From NCBI GenBank assembly GCA_964468125.1, contig CAYXVF010000072.1, positions 1-32,068 of the forward strand: a DNA stretch of 32,068 nt. Reading direction: 5' to 3'. Of the stretch, positions 14,838 to 23,390 are shown in pieces. The stretch comes from CAYXVF01 sp964468125 (lineage in GTDB: Bacteria; Myxococcota; XYA12-FULL-58-9; CAYXVF01). The notes beneath the pieces were generated by a model that was not told where the DNA came from, searched no databases, and saw only the letters and a list, made by a program, of their open reading frames with translations. Position 1 is the first letter of the stretch. Each line of letters opens with the position of its first letter. The translations under genes were made by a program, and so were the position numbers.

Positions 14838-16163
14838 GTGAGCGATGACCTTTTTCAACAGGCCGCTTCGCGGCAGCCTCCACGCGGACCCCTCGCGGAC
14901 CGGATGCGCCCCCGCACTCTAGACGACATTGTGGGACAAGAGCATCTATTGGGCCCGGGCAAACCACTCCGGAGATTGATCGAAGGGGGCGAGCTGCCTT
15001 CGATGATCTTGTGGGGGCCGCCGGGCGTAGGAAAAACCACTCTGGCCCACGTGATCGCGAACGTCATCGACGCCGATTTCCAGACGCTGTCCGCGGTCAT
15101 GGCGGGGGTGAAAGACATTCGTGCGGTGGTCGAGCAGGCACAGCGGGTCTGGGGCGAGCGCAGACGCCGCACGATTCTCTTCGTGGATGAGATCCACCGC
15201 TTCAACAAAGCGCAGCAGGACGCGCTCCTCCCGCACGTGGAGAGCGGACGGGCAACCCTCATTGGAGCGACTACGGAGAACCCGAGCTTCGAAGTCAACG
15301 CGGCGTTGCTCAGCCGCGCCAAGGTGTTTGTGCTCCGAGCGATCGAGGCCGAGGCGCTGACCGCCCTCCTGCGTCGCGCGCTCCTGGCCCCCGAAGGCTT
15401 GGACGGCCGGGCTCAGAGCGTCGCCGACGATGCGCTTTCAGCGATCGCTCACCATAGCTCTGGCGACGCGCGGCGCGCCTTGAACACCCTGGAAACCGCT
15501 GCGGAGCTGACCGCGCAAGCGGGGCGCACCGAAATCGACCTTGCGCGGGTAGAAGACGCGCTCCAGCACAAGACCTTGCTCTATGACAAAAGCGGCGAGG
15601 AGCACTACAACGTCGTCAGCGCGTTCATCAAGAGCATGCGCGGCTCCGATCCGGACGCCTCGGTCTACTGGATGACCCGGATGCTCGAAGCGGGCGAAGA
15701 CCCCCGCTTCATTCTACGCCGGATGGTGATCTTCGCGAGCGAGGACGTGGGCAACGCGGACCCACGGGCCCTCGCGGTGGCGACCGACGCCCTACGCGCT
15801 TTTGAGCTCGTCGGCTTGCCCGAGGGCGCCCTCGCGATGAGCCAGGCGGTGACCTACCTCGCGAGCGCGCCGAAATCGAACGCGAGCTACCAGGCCTACC
15901 TTCGTGCGAAAAAAGACGTGAAGGAGCGCGGCGCCCTGCACGTTCCGATGAAGCTGCGAAACGCACCGACGGGGCTCCAAAAGGAGCTCGGCTACGGCAA
16001 GAACTACCAGTATCCCCACGATGTGGTGGGCGGCTACGTCGTAGACGACTATTTGCCCAAAGAGCTTCTCGGTCGGCGCTACTACGAGCCCAAGAGCTCC
16101 GGCTACGAGAAGATCATCGCCGAACGCCTCGCCTCGCTTCGAGAACGAGCAAAGAAACGTTAG
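14838..16163 (+). CDS. rarA: Replication-associated recombination ATPase RarA (MgsA)
   Basis: A 441-residue AAA+ ATPase of the RarA/MgsA/WRNIP1 family, which acts at stalled replication forks and binds SSB. Walker A GPPGVGKT lies at 60-67, Walker B with DEIHRF at 117-122, the sensor 1 GATTENPS at 143-150, and a conserved SGDARRALN (sensor 2 region). The C-terminal tetramerisation domain contains EDVGNADPRAL, YLASAPKSNASY and the GYGKNYQYPHD motif typical of the family. The frame is open from 14433, but that part lies antisense over the lipoprotein gene; the GTG at 14838 (GTGAGCGATGAC) preceded by GGTGGG gives a normal length. It is divergent from the lipoprotein gene and its stop overlaps the convergent miaE stop. 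Confidence 0.95.
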   Translation: MSDDLFQQAASRQPPRGPLADRMRPRTLDDIVGQEHLLGPGKPLRRLIEGGELPSMILWGPPGVGKTTLAHVIANVIDADFQTLSAVMAGVKDIRAVVEQAQRVWGERRRRTILFVDEIHRFNKAQQDALLPHVESGRATLIGATTENPSFEVNAALLSRAKVFVLRAIEAEALTALLRRALLAPEGLDGRAQSVADDALSAIAHHSSGDARRALNTLETAAELTAQAGRTEIDLARVEDALQHKTLLYDKSGEEHYNVVSAFIKSMRGSDPDASVYWMTRMLEAGEDPRFILRRMVIFASEDVGNADPRALAVATDALRAFELVGLPEGALAMSQAVTYLASAPKSNASYQAYLRAKKDVKERGALHVPMKLRNAPTGLQKELGYGKNYQYPHDVVGGYVVDDYLPKELLGRRYYEPKSSGYEKIIAERLASLRERAKKR

Positions 16164-16732
16164 TGGACACGCGCCTCGATCGGCAGGCGTCGGACGATCT
16201 CACCCTCCTGCTCGGCGAGCTCGGCCAGGCGCGCATCGACCCTCTCCGGACGAGCGTAGAGCTTCGCGAGGCGAACAAAGAGTCGGTAGTGTCCGGCTTC
16301 CGAGCGTGCGAGCCCGCGATAGAAATCCGCCAGAGCATCATCATCGAGATGCTCTCCCAACAGCGCGAGGCGCTCGCAGGAGCGGGCTTCGATCAACGAC
16401 GAGACGAGGAGTCGATCCGTGCGCCGCTCGGCGAAACCGGAGCGGACGAGCTTCAAGAGCTCCTTCACATAGGGGTCGCCGAAGTCCGGACCGAGAACCC
16501 GGCCGCGGGCGAGAATCCGGTCGTGCACCTGTCGAAAGTGGCGAAGCTCCTCTTGGGCGAGCTTGACCATCGCCGAGACGAGCTCTCCGTGGTCCGGGTA
16601 GGCGGACACGAGGGCCATCGCGCTCGCCGCGGCCTTCTTCTCGCAGTGCGCGTGGTCCACGAGGACCTCGTCCATCGCGGAGGTCGCGATGCTCACCCAG
16701 GTGGGGTCCGTGGGAATGGTCAAGACATCCAT
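16160..16732 (-). CDS. miaE: tRNA-(ms2io6A)-hydroxylase MiaE-like
   Basis: A 190-residue ferritin-like diiron protein of the MiaE family. MiaE hydroxylates the isopentenyl group of ms2i6A37 in tRNAs that read U-starting codons. The four-helix pattern is complete: a Glu in HAHCEKKAA, then QEELRHFRQVH (Glu-x-x-His), a Glu in SLIEARSCERLALL, and RSEAGHYRLF (Glu-x-x-His), the carboxylate and His ligands of the two irons. Length is close to known MiaE. The ATG at 16732 is chosen (MDVLTIPTDPTW), since the upstream open frame to 16930 lies inside the amidohydrolase gene. It follows the amidohydrolase gene by 61 bases on the same strand and its stop overlaps the rarA stop. miaA and miaB are not in the window. 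Confidence 0.9.
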   Translation of the reverse strand: MDVLTIPTDPTWVSIATSAMDEVLVDHAHCEKKAAASAMALVSAYPDHGELVSAMVKLAQEELRHFRQVHDRILARGRVLGPDFGDPYVKELLKLVRSGFAERRTDRLLVSSLIEARSCERLALLGEHLDDDALADFYRGLARSEAGHYRLFVRLAKLYARPERVDARLAELAEQEGEIVRRLPIEARVH

Positions 16733-16793
16733 GACGCGGCAGCACATGCCAAAAGGAAGGCCGCGCTGGCAAGCGCGCGAGTCCGTCGCACTC

Positions 16794-18212
16794 TCAACGC
16801 GCCCCGCCCCGATTGCGCCGAACGAGTCGCGCGCCAGGCAGACCGGGTTCACGGTCGAGCACGGTGAAGTCCGCAGCCGCGCCCACTCGAAGCCCCCCCT
16901 CTCGCTCCGAACGGCTCGCCCGCCCCGCATTCACCGTGTAGGCGCGCAGGGGATCGGAGAAGCCGGCCTCGCGGGCCGCCGCCATCCCTTCGAGGGGCGA
17001 GAGCTCGGAGACCGGCGCGTCGGATCCGAAACACACCGTCGCTCCCGCGTCGACCAATGCCTGCATCGGGAACGCCCATCGGGCGCGCTCACCGAGCCGC
17101 GCATCGAGAATCGCGGCATCGTCGCGTCGGTGGTGCGGTTGCATTGCAGCGACGACCCCGCGAAAGCGCGCAACATCAACGGGCGCCACGATCTGTGCGT
17201 GCTCGATCCGCAGCGCGTCCGTGCCATCTCGAGGGAGATCGAGGGTCGTCGCCACCGCCGCGTCGCCAATTGCGTGCACCGCGAGCTGGAGACCTCGTGC
17301 GCGCGCGAGCCCCCACCACTCGCTGAGCTCTTCAGGGGGGCACAGGCAAAGACCACGCGCATCGGGCGCGTTGGGATCGATGTCCGAATAGGGTTGTCTC
17401 AACCACGCGCCGCGGGAGCCCATCGCCCCGTCGAGAAAGACCTTGTAGCCGCAGAAACGCAAACCGGGGGCGGGGTCGCGGCTCACGTCGCTCCACTCCT
17501 CGGCGGGACCGAAGCCATAGGCGCAGACGTCGACCGGTAGCTCGCCACGTTCCGCAAGCGCGCAAAGGCCACGCCACATGACCGGCGTGGTCGCGATCTC
17601 ATGGACCGTGTGCAACCCCGCCGCAGCACAGGCTCTCATGCCTTCGAGCAGAAGCGTCTCGACCCGACTGGGGTCGTCCACCGCGAAGCGCACTCCGACG
17701 ATATCGAGTGCGACGTCCAAGATGAATCCGTCAAGCTTCCCGTCGGGGCCCTTTCGGTAGCGGCCACCGATTGGATCGGGCGTCTCATCCGAAACGCCGG
17801 CGTCCGCAAAGACCTGAGGGCTCACCCATGCAGCGTGAAGGTCCGGCGAGAGGAGCGCGACCCGGCCTCCGATCCGTTCGAACCAATCCCGCGTGGGCGT
17901 ACCGTTCTCCTCGGAGAAGCGCCGGGCAAAGCGCGTGCCCGTCGAATCAGGTGGCAGCGCGAGAAGGCGCTCGGCGAGCTCATCGAGACTGCCTACCGAT
18001 GCTGCATCTACCATCGCTCGCGCCTGTCCGATGGCGACGAGATGCAAGTGAGTATCGACTAGAGGTGGCACGATGACCGCACCATCCAGATCCACATCGA
18101 AGACAGCAGGTGGCTCGCGAAGAAGCTCACCGATGCGCGCACCATCGATGCGCATCCCGTAGAAGCGCTCGCCTCGGCCGCTCAGAATGGTGCAGTTTCC
18201 AAAAAGGGTCAT
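16794..18212 (-). CDS. Amidohydrolase (YtcJ-like, amidohydrolase 3)
   Basis: A 472-residue metal-dependent amidohydrolase of the YtcJ/amidohydrolase-3 group. The metal-binding DTHLHL is near residue 53, HEIATTPV is mid-protein, LFLDGAMGSRG-like sequence (here KVFLDGAMGSRGAWL) holds a conserved substrate loop, AVHAIGDAAV gives the next metal His, and CFGSDAPV holds the catalytic Asp. It starts with a small beta-sandwich domain and ends with the return strands (LRVGAAADFTVLDREPG). No signal peptide is seen. Substrates of this group are diverse (amides, formyl and imidazole-type compounds) and cannot be told here. The ATG at 18212 overlaps the radical SAM gene stop as ATGA, so the two are co-translated; the sense of that pairing is unknown. 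Confidence 0.9.
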   Translation of the reverse strand: MTLFGNCTILSGRGERFYGMRIDGARIGELLREPPAVFDVDLDGAVIVPPLVDTHLHLVAIGQARAMVDAASVGSLDELAERLLALPPDSTGTRFARRFSEENGTPTRDWFERIGGRVALLSPDLHAAWVSPQVFADAGVSDETPDPIGGRYRKGPDGKLDGFILDVALDIVGVRFAVDDPSRVETLLLEGMRACAAAGLHTVHEIATTPVMWRGLCALAERGELPVDVCAYGFGPAEEWSDVSRDPAPGLRFCGYKVFLDGAMGSRGAWLRQPYSDIDPNAPDARGLCLCPPEELSEWWGLARARGLQLAVHAIGDAAVATTLDLPRDGTDALRIEHAQIVAPVDVARFRGVVAAMQPHHRRDDAAILDARLGERARWAFPMQALVDAGATVCFGSDAPVSELSPLEGMAAAREAGFSDPLRAYTVNAGRASRSEREGGLRVGAAADFTVLDREPGLPGARLVRRNRGGAR

Positions 18213-19294
18213 AGGGCAACGGGCAGGCGCTTCCGGCCCCACACTCCAGGCGAATCCTCAAAGTGGCCGGGAATCCGCTGCCCGCAGCTCTCACACTCGC
18301 CTCGCCCGTTCAATCCCCAAGCCCCGAGCTCGTACCAGTCGCGCTCGATCAGCACCGCATCACAGCTCGGGCAGCGCGTGCTCTGACCCTCAGGGTCATG
18401 CACGTTCCCAACATACACGTAGCGAATCCCGGCCGTGAGCGCGATTCGACGGGCGCTCCGCAGCGTCGCGGCAGGCGTGGCGGGCACGTCGAGCATGCGG
18501 AAGTCCGGGTGAAAGGCACTGAAGTGGAGGGGGACATCCGGCCCGAGCTCGCGCAGGAACCAGTCGCACATTCCGGCGATCTCGGACTCACGGTCGTTGT
18601 GGCCGGGGATGAGCAGTGTGGTCACCTCGAGCCAGACGTCGCTGTCACGGAGGTAGCGAAGGGTGTCGAGCACCGGGCCTATCTTCGCGGCGCAGAGCGA
18701 ACCATAGAACTCGTCGGTGAACGCCTTCAGGTCGACGTTGGCGGCGTCGATGTGGCGGAAGAAGGCTTCTCGGGACCGGTCCGTGAGATAGCCAGCGGTG
18801 ACGGCGACATTTTTTATGCCGCGCTCGCGACAGACCCGCGCCGTATCGTCCGCATACTCGTAGAAGATCACCGGATCGTTGTAGGTATAGGCGACTGACT
18901 GGCAGCCGAGCTCGGAAGCGAGCAGCGCGATGCGCTCCGGTGACGCGACGGCCGAGAGACGCTCGACTTCGCGCGCTTTCGAGATATCGTGATTCTGACA
19001 GAACTTGCAGGCGAGGTTACAGCCGGCGGTGCCGAAGGAGAGAACCGGCGTGCCGGGAAGGAAATGGTTCAACGGCTTCTTTTCGATCGGATCGACGCAA
19101 AACCCGGTCGAAAGACCGTAGGCGGTGAGCACGAGTTCCCCGTCGCGGGCCTCTCGCACAAAACAGAAGCCACGCTGACCTTCCGCGAGCCGGCAAAGCC
19201 TCGGACACTGGTCGCACTGCACCTTGCCGTTGGGCAGGGGAGTTTGATACTCGGCGCGTACCGTGGTGGGGGCACAGGGAGTCCTCAAAGCCAA
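18209..19294 (-). CDS. amrS: AmmeMemoRadiSam-system radical SAM enzyme
   Basis: A 361-residue radical SAM protein of the AmrS group (AmmeMemoRadiSam system), related to pyruvate-formate-lyase activating enzymes; its reaction is not known. An N-terminal Cys-rich part has CDQCPRLC and GFCFVRE. The cluster-binding CNLACKFC holds Cys92, Cys96 and Cys99, followed by VAYTYNDPVIFYEY and the later VDLKAFTDEFY. The C-terminus carries a zinc-ribbon-like CPSC and CESC pair. The TTG at 19294 is chosen because a near-perfect ribosome binding site (AGGAGGTG) stands just before it. The usual partners AMMECR1 and Memo are not in the window. It overlaps the amidohydrolase gene by ATGA, and the PilZ gene starts 37 bases upstream on the other strand. 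Confidence 0.92.
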   Translation of the reverse strand: MALRTPCAPTTVRAEYQTPLPNGKVQCDQCPRLCRLAEGQRGFCFVREARDGELVLTAYGLSTGFCVDPIEKKPLNHFLPGTPVLSFGTAGCNLACKFCQNHDISKAREVERLSAVASPERIALLASELGCQSVAYTYNDPVIFYEYADDTARVCRERGIKNVAVTAGYLTDRSREAFFRHIDAANVDLKAFTDEFYGSLCAAKIGPVLDTLRYLRDSDVWLEVTTLLIPGHNDRESEIAGMCDWFLRELGPDVPLHFSAFHPDFRMLDVPATPAATLRSARRIALTAGIRYVYVGNVHDPEGQSTRCPSCDAVLIERDWYELGAWGLNGRGECESCGQRIPGHFEDSPGVWGRKRLPVAL

Positions 19295-19298
19295 CGAT

Positions 19299-19306
19299 CA
19301 CCTCCT
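19299..19306 (-). promoter_or_regulatory. Strong ribosome binding site for the TTG start of amrS
   Basis: On the minus strand AGGAGGTG ends 4 bases before TTG 19294, i.e. the AGGAGG core is about 6 bases away. It is a near-perfect anti-16S match. It decides the TTG start, since no ATG or GTG lies in frame nearby. Confidence 0.85.
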
Positions 19307-19331
19307 CCAGGCCTTTACGTTAGGGTTTCAC

Positions 19332-19685
19332 ATGATGACGACCAGTTCGGAAACACCGAATGAACGGGCTCAACGCCACGCGGTAAATCTGTTCGTCGGC
19401 TACGATCTCGACACCCCTCCCTTCGGTCGAACGCGAGACCTCTCGTCGTCGGGGATTTTTGTCGAAACCGACGATCGCCCCCGGGTGGGCGAAATGATCG
19501 ACGTGCACATGGTCTGGGGAGACGACAACGTCAGCTGTCAGGCGAAGGTGGCACGTCATGCGGATGAAGGCATTGGCCTCGCGTTTGTCGAGCCGAACGC
19601 GTGGTTTCTGCAATGCGTCGAAGAAATCCTCGACTCTTCTCCGCCCGTGAAGGTGGGCCACAAGTCCCAGAGCTGTGGAGTCTGA
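19332..19685 (+). CDS. PilZ domain protein
   Basis: A 117-residue single PilZ-domain protein of the short myxobacterial type. PilZ domains bind cyclic di-GMP and control motility and surface components. The DLSSSGIFVE segment at 36-45 is the conserved (D/N)xSxxG motif. The N-terminal basic segment ERAQRHAVNLF would hold the RxxxR motif, but it reads RAQR, one residue shorter than usual, so binding is uncertain. The beta strands GEMIDVHMVW and GIGLAFVEPN match the family's later part. Start ATG 19332 (or 19335, a second Met) is chosen because the upstream frame from 19263 lies antisense to the radical SAM gene. It overlaps the start of the DUF938 gene by 11 bases. Confidence 0.85.
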   Translation: MMTTSSETPNERAQRHAVNLFVGYDLDTPPFGRTRDLSSSGIFVETDDRPRVGEMIDVHMVWGDDNVSCQAKVARHADEGIGLAFVEPNAWFLQCVEEILDSSPPVKVGHKSQSCGV

Positions 19686-20280
19686 GCTACGCGTCGCCCC
19701 CGCTGCGGAGCGCAACAAGGTCCCCATCCTCGAAGCGCTCGAGGAGCGTCTGCCCCGAAGCGGTCGCTTGCTCGAGATCGCCAGCGGCTTCGGCCAACAC
19801 GCGCTCTTCCTCGCGGAGCATTTGCCCGCCTGGACGTTCTTTCCGAGCGATGTGGCCCGCGATCACGTAGAGACCATCGACGCTTGGCGCCGACACCATC
19901 CGCTCGCAAACGTCGAAGCTCCGCGCGTCCTCGATGTCGAAAAACTACCCTGGCCGGTGACCGGCCGCTTCGACGCGGTCCTGAACATCAATATGGTGCA
20001 CATCAGCCCCTGGTCCGCGGCCGAGGGACTGTTTCGAGGGGCTTCGGAGAGCCTGCGTCCCGGGGGCCTGTTGATCACCTATGGCCCCTACCGGGTGGGT
20101 GGAGCCCACACGGCCGATTCGAACGCCGCCTTCGACGAGCGCCTTCGCGCCATGGATCCGCGCTTTGGCATTCGCGATGTCGAAGCGCTCGAGGAGCTCG
20201 CCCATCGGTTTTCGTTGGTGCCCCGCGAGTGCGTGCCTATGCCAGCCAACAACCTCATTCTGATCTTCGAGCGGGGTTAG
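19675..20280 (+). CDS. DUF938-family SAM-dependent methyltransferase
   Basis: A 201-residue class I methyltransferase-fold protein of the DUF938 group. The SAM-binding glycine motif is LLEIASGFGQH (about 32-42), followed by FFPSDVARD (acidic strand-2 end), DAVLNINMVHISPW (motif IV region) and SLRPGGLLITYGPY. The substrate is not known for this family. The N-terminal AERNKVPIL is typical of it. The GTG at 19675 (GTGGAGTCTGAG) is the start; it lies 11 bases inside the PilZ gene, so the two are coupled. The next gene starts 32 bases downstream on the same strand. No signal peptide; probably cytoplasmic. Confidence 0.88.
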   Translation: MESELRVAPAAERNKVPILEALEERLPRSGRLLEIASGFGQHALFLAEHLPAWTFFPSDVARDHVETIDAWRRHHPLANVEAPRVLDVEKLPWPVTGRFDAVLNINMVHISPWSAAEGLFRGASESLRPGGLLITYGPYRVGGAHTADSNAAFDERLRAMDPRFGIRDVEALEELAHRFSLVPRECVPMPANNLILIFERG

Positions 20281-20312
20281 GACTCCGCCCGGGACACCGG
20301 TACACTCGCGAC

Positions 20313-22658
20313 GTGCTCGCTGCCTCTCGACGCCTCCCACTGGCCATCCTCACCGGGGGCTCCTTGCTCCTCGAGCTCGCGCTCATCAGGACACTGTCTG
20401 TCGCGCTCTGGTATCCGGTCGCGTATGTCTGCCTCGCAACGGCCATGCTTGGCTTTGGAGGCGCGGCCATCGCCGTCGCACTGTCCGCGCGACTTCGCGA
20501 GCTGCCGGAGCCCACCGTGCTCACGCTCGGAGGAGTCGGCTTTGCTGCTAGCGCATCCTTGGGCTATCCGGTCTGGAACGCGCTGCCGGTGGACCCGATG
20601 AGCCTGGGCGTCGAGCCACAACAGATCCTCTGGGTCCCGATTCTGCTCGTGCTCGTCACCCTCCCCTTTGGCTTCGTCGGGCTCTTTGTCTCGAGCCTCT
20701 TTGCTCGCTCGCCCGGGGACGCGGCGCGCCTCTACGCGGCGGACCTCGTGGGTGCAGCGATCGGGGTCGTGCTCTACGTGCTCGCCATTGGACAATTCGG
20801 AGGACCGGGGTGCATCTTTCTCGCGTCCACCACCGGCCTCGTTGCGACCCTGCTTGCGGTGGACCTCGCCCCAACTCCGCGGATGCTCACGGTGCTCGCG
20901 GCAACAGGGCTCGTTGCCTTGACTCCAACCATCGAACGGATTGCGCCACTCAAAGTCAGCCATAACAAGCTCTTGGGGAGCGAACGCGCAAGAGAGCTGC
21001 CTCGAGGGTCCGCTTGGACCGTCTCCTCCGCAATTGACGTCATTCCATGGCGGGGCGGATCTTCGATCATCATCGACGGCGGAACGGCGATGACCGCTGC
21101 TCCTCCCGGCGACAGGAGAAAGCCGATCCCGAAACCCGCGGGGCTACGAGCAATTCCATTTGCACTCGGGGCGGACCAGTCCGCTCTGGTGATCGGGAGC
21201 GGAGGCGGAGTCGAAGTGCGAGCGGCCCTCGGGGCCGGCGTTCCACGGATCTTGGCGCTCGAAATCGACCCGGTGATCAACGAGCTCGTCACCGGTGTGC
21301 TCGCTCGCCGGATCGGCAACATATTCGAGTTTCCAGCGGTGGAGCTCGTCACCGCAGAAGCTCGTGCTCACCTGGCCGCGCACGACGAGCGCTTTGATGC
21401 GATCATGGCGTTCCATACGATCTCGAACGCCGCCAGCTCCACGGGCGCGATGAGTCTCGCCGAGAGCTATCTGCTCACCGAGGAAGCGATAGCGTTGCTC
21501 CTCGCTCGACTCACCGATGAAGGCGTACTCTTGATGAGCCGGCCCGAGGCGCAAATCGCGCGGCTCATCGCCACCCTCTCGAGGGTTTGGACCCAACCGA
21601 CTCCGCTGCAGAACCACATCGCAGTCGTGACCGAGAGCCCGAATCTGCCGGACTTCATCACGGCACTCGTCGTCTCCATGAAGCCACTCAGTGAAGCGGA
21701 TGAGAAGGCCCTGCGTGAGGTCACGACGGGCCGGATCGCCTATCTGCCGTCCGGTGACGGCGACATTCGAGAGCTCGTTCTCGCCGCGACGGCTTACGCC
21801 TCCGATCCCGACCGTGCGGAACAAATGGCGACGGACGCCGCGAAGCGTCTACCCTACCGGCCCGCGAGCCTGCTTCCGGCGACCGACGATCGTCCTTTCT
21901 TCAACTTGACCCGCCCGTGGAGCTCGATCGGTCCCGAAGAGATTTCTCGCGTTCTTTCCAGCGGCTCGCGCGCACGCGCGCGCCTCGAAGACCTGCCCGT
22001 TGCGCAGGTTGCGATCGTTTTGCTCTTGCTGGAGGCACTTCTCCTCGGGGGCCTCTTTCTCATCCCACCCTGGCGGTCACTCCGGAGCGCCGGGTTGGCC
22101 CCGGGTGTTGTCGGCCGAGTGGCACTCTACTTTGCATCCCTCGGCTTCGCGTTCATCGTGGTCGAGGTCAGCTTGGTTCAGCGCTTTACCCGTCTTCTCG
22201 GGGAGCCCGGCTGGTCTCTGGTTGCAGTGCTCGGTGTCCTGCTTCTGTCGAGCGGTGTGGGCAGCCTGTTGCTCGCCGGGCGCTTCTCGATTTCACCGAC
22301 CTGGGGTGCCGCCCTGGGCGTCGGGGCCGCGGTTTTTGTCGCTTTCATCCCCCCCTTGATCGCGGACGGGGCAGCAGGGTGGAGCTTTGGCTCTCGCGTG
22401 GCGGTCGTGGTCGCGAGCGTGGCGCCCGTGGGCATGGCGATGGGAGCACCGTTTTCCGCGGGTCTCGCGCGCCTCGAGGATCCACGACTCGTAGCCTGGG
22501 CGTGGGCGCTCAACAGCCTGCTTTCCGTGGGTGGCAGCATTGCGGCGCTGATCCTAGGATCCTCTTTGGGCTTCTCCGGAACCGCGCTCGTCGCCGGTGC
22601 AACATACGGATGCGCGATCGCCGCTGCGTCCAGGAGCGAATGGAATCGACAGACGTGA
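20313..22658 (+). CDS. Membrane spermidine-synthase-like protein
   Basis: A 781-residue protein with a soluble spermidine-synthase-like (Rossmann) domain between two membrane regions. The N-terminal about 200 residues carry about six hydrophobic helices (LAILTGGSLLLELALI onward). The centre has the SAM-type binding signature ALVIGSGGG (about 291-299), then ILALEIDP (acidic end of strand 2). At the catalytic position, where polyamine synthases have a VDS.D motif, it reads DAIMAFHTISNAAS, so aminopropyl transfer is unlikely. The C-terminus (about 560-780) has six or seven more helices. The function of such membrane synthase-like proteins is unknown. The GTG at 20313 is chosen because the frame upstream to 19884 runs through the DUF938 gene. 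No strong ribosome binding site is seen. Confidence 0.85.
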   Translation: MLAASRRLPLAILTGGSLLLELALIRTLSVALWYPVAYVCLATAMLGFGGAAIAVALSARLRELPEPTVLTLGGVGFAASASLGYPVWNALPVDPMSLGVEPQQILWVPILLVLVTLPFGFVGLFVSSLFARSPGDAARLYAADLVGAAIGVVLYVLAIGQFGGPGCIFLASTTGLVATLLAVDLAPTPRMLTVLAATGLVALTPTIERIAPLKVSHNKLLGSERARELPRGSAWTVSSAIDVIPWRGGSSIIIDGGTAMTAAPPGDRRKPIPKPAGLRAIPFALGADQSALVIGSGGGVEVRAALGAGVPRILALEIDPVINELVTGVLARRIGNIFEFPAVELVTAEARAHLAAHDERFDAIMAFHTISNAASSTGAMSLAESYLLTEEAIALLLARLTDEGVLLMSRPEAQIARLIATLSRVWTQPTPLQNHIAVVTESPNLPDFITALVVSMKPLSEADEKALREVTTGRIAYLPSGDGDIRELVLAATAYASDPDRAEQMATDAAKRLPYRPASLLPATDDRPFFNLTRPWSSIGPEEISRVLSSGSRARARLEDLPVAQVAIVLLLLEALLLGGLFLIPPWRSLRSAGLAPGVVGRVALYFASLGFAFIVVEVSLVQRFTRLLGEPGWSLVAVLGVLLLSSGVGSLLLAGRFSISPTWGAALGVGAAVFVAFIPPLIADGAAGWSFGSRVAVVVASVAPVGMAMGAPFSAGLARLEDPRLVAWAWALNSLLSVGGSIAALILGSSLGFSGTALVAGATYGCAIAAASRSEWNRQT

Positions 22659-22680
22659 CGTTTAAAATGAAAGCAAGTGG

Positions 22681-22686
22681 AGGAGG
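22681..22686 (+). promoter_or_regulatory. Ribosome binding site deciding an ATG start
   Basis: AGGAGG stands 9 bases before ATG 22696. It would overlap an alternative GTG at 22687, so the ATG is preferred for the LeuA-like domain gene. Confidence 0.7.
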
Positions 22687-22695
22687 GTGGACGCC

Positions 22696-23298
22696 ATGCT
22701 GAAACAACAAATGATCGCCGATCTCGTCGAACGCGTGCTCGACGGAACGGGTCTCGAGCTCGCTGTGGACACCTATCGACTCGAGGAAAATCTCGAAGCG
22801 GGCCGTGTCACCGTCGGCTGCGAGGTTCACGATGCAAAAACCGGCGAGAAGACGTCGATCCATGGCGCTGGTGTAGGCCTGATCGACGCGGTCTTCGCGG
22901 GGCTCCTCGATCGCTACTCGGAGAGCTATCCGTCACTGCGCTCCATTCGTTTTTCGGATTTCAGTATCAAGGCCAACGTCGAGACCGGTGATCACGACGC
23001 GCGCAGCGACATGGCCGCCAAGGTCGAGCTCGAAGTGCTGAACTCCGATGGGCGCTCCTTTCACTTTCAACACGCTTCAAAGTCGATCACCGCAAGCTCG
23101 ATTTACGTCGTCCTCGAGGCGGTCAAGTTTTTCGTGAACAGTGAGCGTGCCTTCATCGCGGTCTATCGCGCCCTTCAACACGCCAAGCGCGAAAACCGAC
23201 ACGATTCGGTTCAGGCCTACACCTCGCAGCTCTCGACTCTGGTCGAAGCGACGAGCTACAGCGAGGTCATCGAGCAGGTGAAACGCGAAGAGCACTGA
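22696..23298 (+). CDS. Stand-alone LeuA-type allosteric (regulatory) domain
   Basis: A 200-residue protein matching the C-terminal regulatory domain of 2-isopropylmalate and citramalate synthases, without the catalytic TIM barrel. The family features are SIHGAGVGLIDAVFAGL (glycine loop and helix of the first repeat), IRFSDFSIKANVETGD (core strand), KVELEVLNSDGRSFHFQ (strand pair) and SKSITASSIYVVLEAVKFF (second-repeat helix). In LeuA this domain binds leucine and sets feedback inhibition. Free-standing copies are of unknown role; it may bind an amino acid and sense or regulate. The C-terminal 45 residues (RENRHDSVQAYTS onward) are helical and extra. No LeuA or CimA is in the window. It follows the membrane synthase-like gene by 37 bases on the same strand. 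Confidence 0.82.
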   Translation: MLKQQMIADLVERVLDGTGLELAVDTYRLEENLEAGRVTVGCEVHDAKTGEKTSIHGAGVGLIDAVFAGLLDRYSESYPSLRSIRFSDFSIKANVETGDHDARSDMAAKVELEVLNSDGRSFHFQHASKSITASSIYVVLEAVKFFVNSERAFIAVYRALQHAKRENRHDSVQAYTSQLSTLVEATSYSEVIEQVKREEH

Positions 23299-23390
23299 CG
23301 GCTGCAGCGCATTCATGGCTCCGGGCTGGTGCGGGGCGTTGAGGTTGGCTAGGCTGCGTCCAATCAACGCCATGGTGGAGCTCCTGCCGC

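Noticed and set aside
16163..16867. A 234-codon open frame opposite miaE
   Set aside because: Antisense to a diiron protein with all ligands present; no motif in its translation.
19884..20312. Upstream extension of the membrane synthase-like gene
   Set aside because: It overlaps the DUF938 gene in an Arg-rich frame; the hydrophobic N-terminus begins after GTG 20313.
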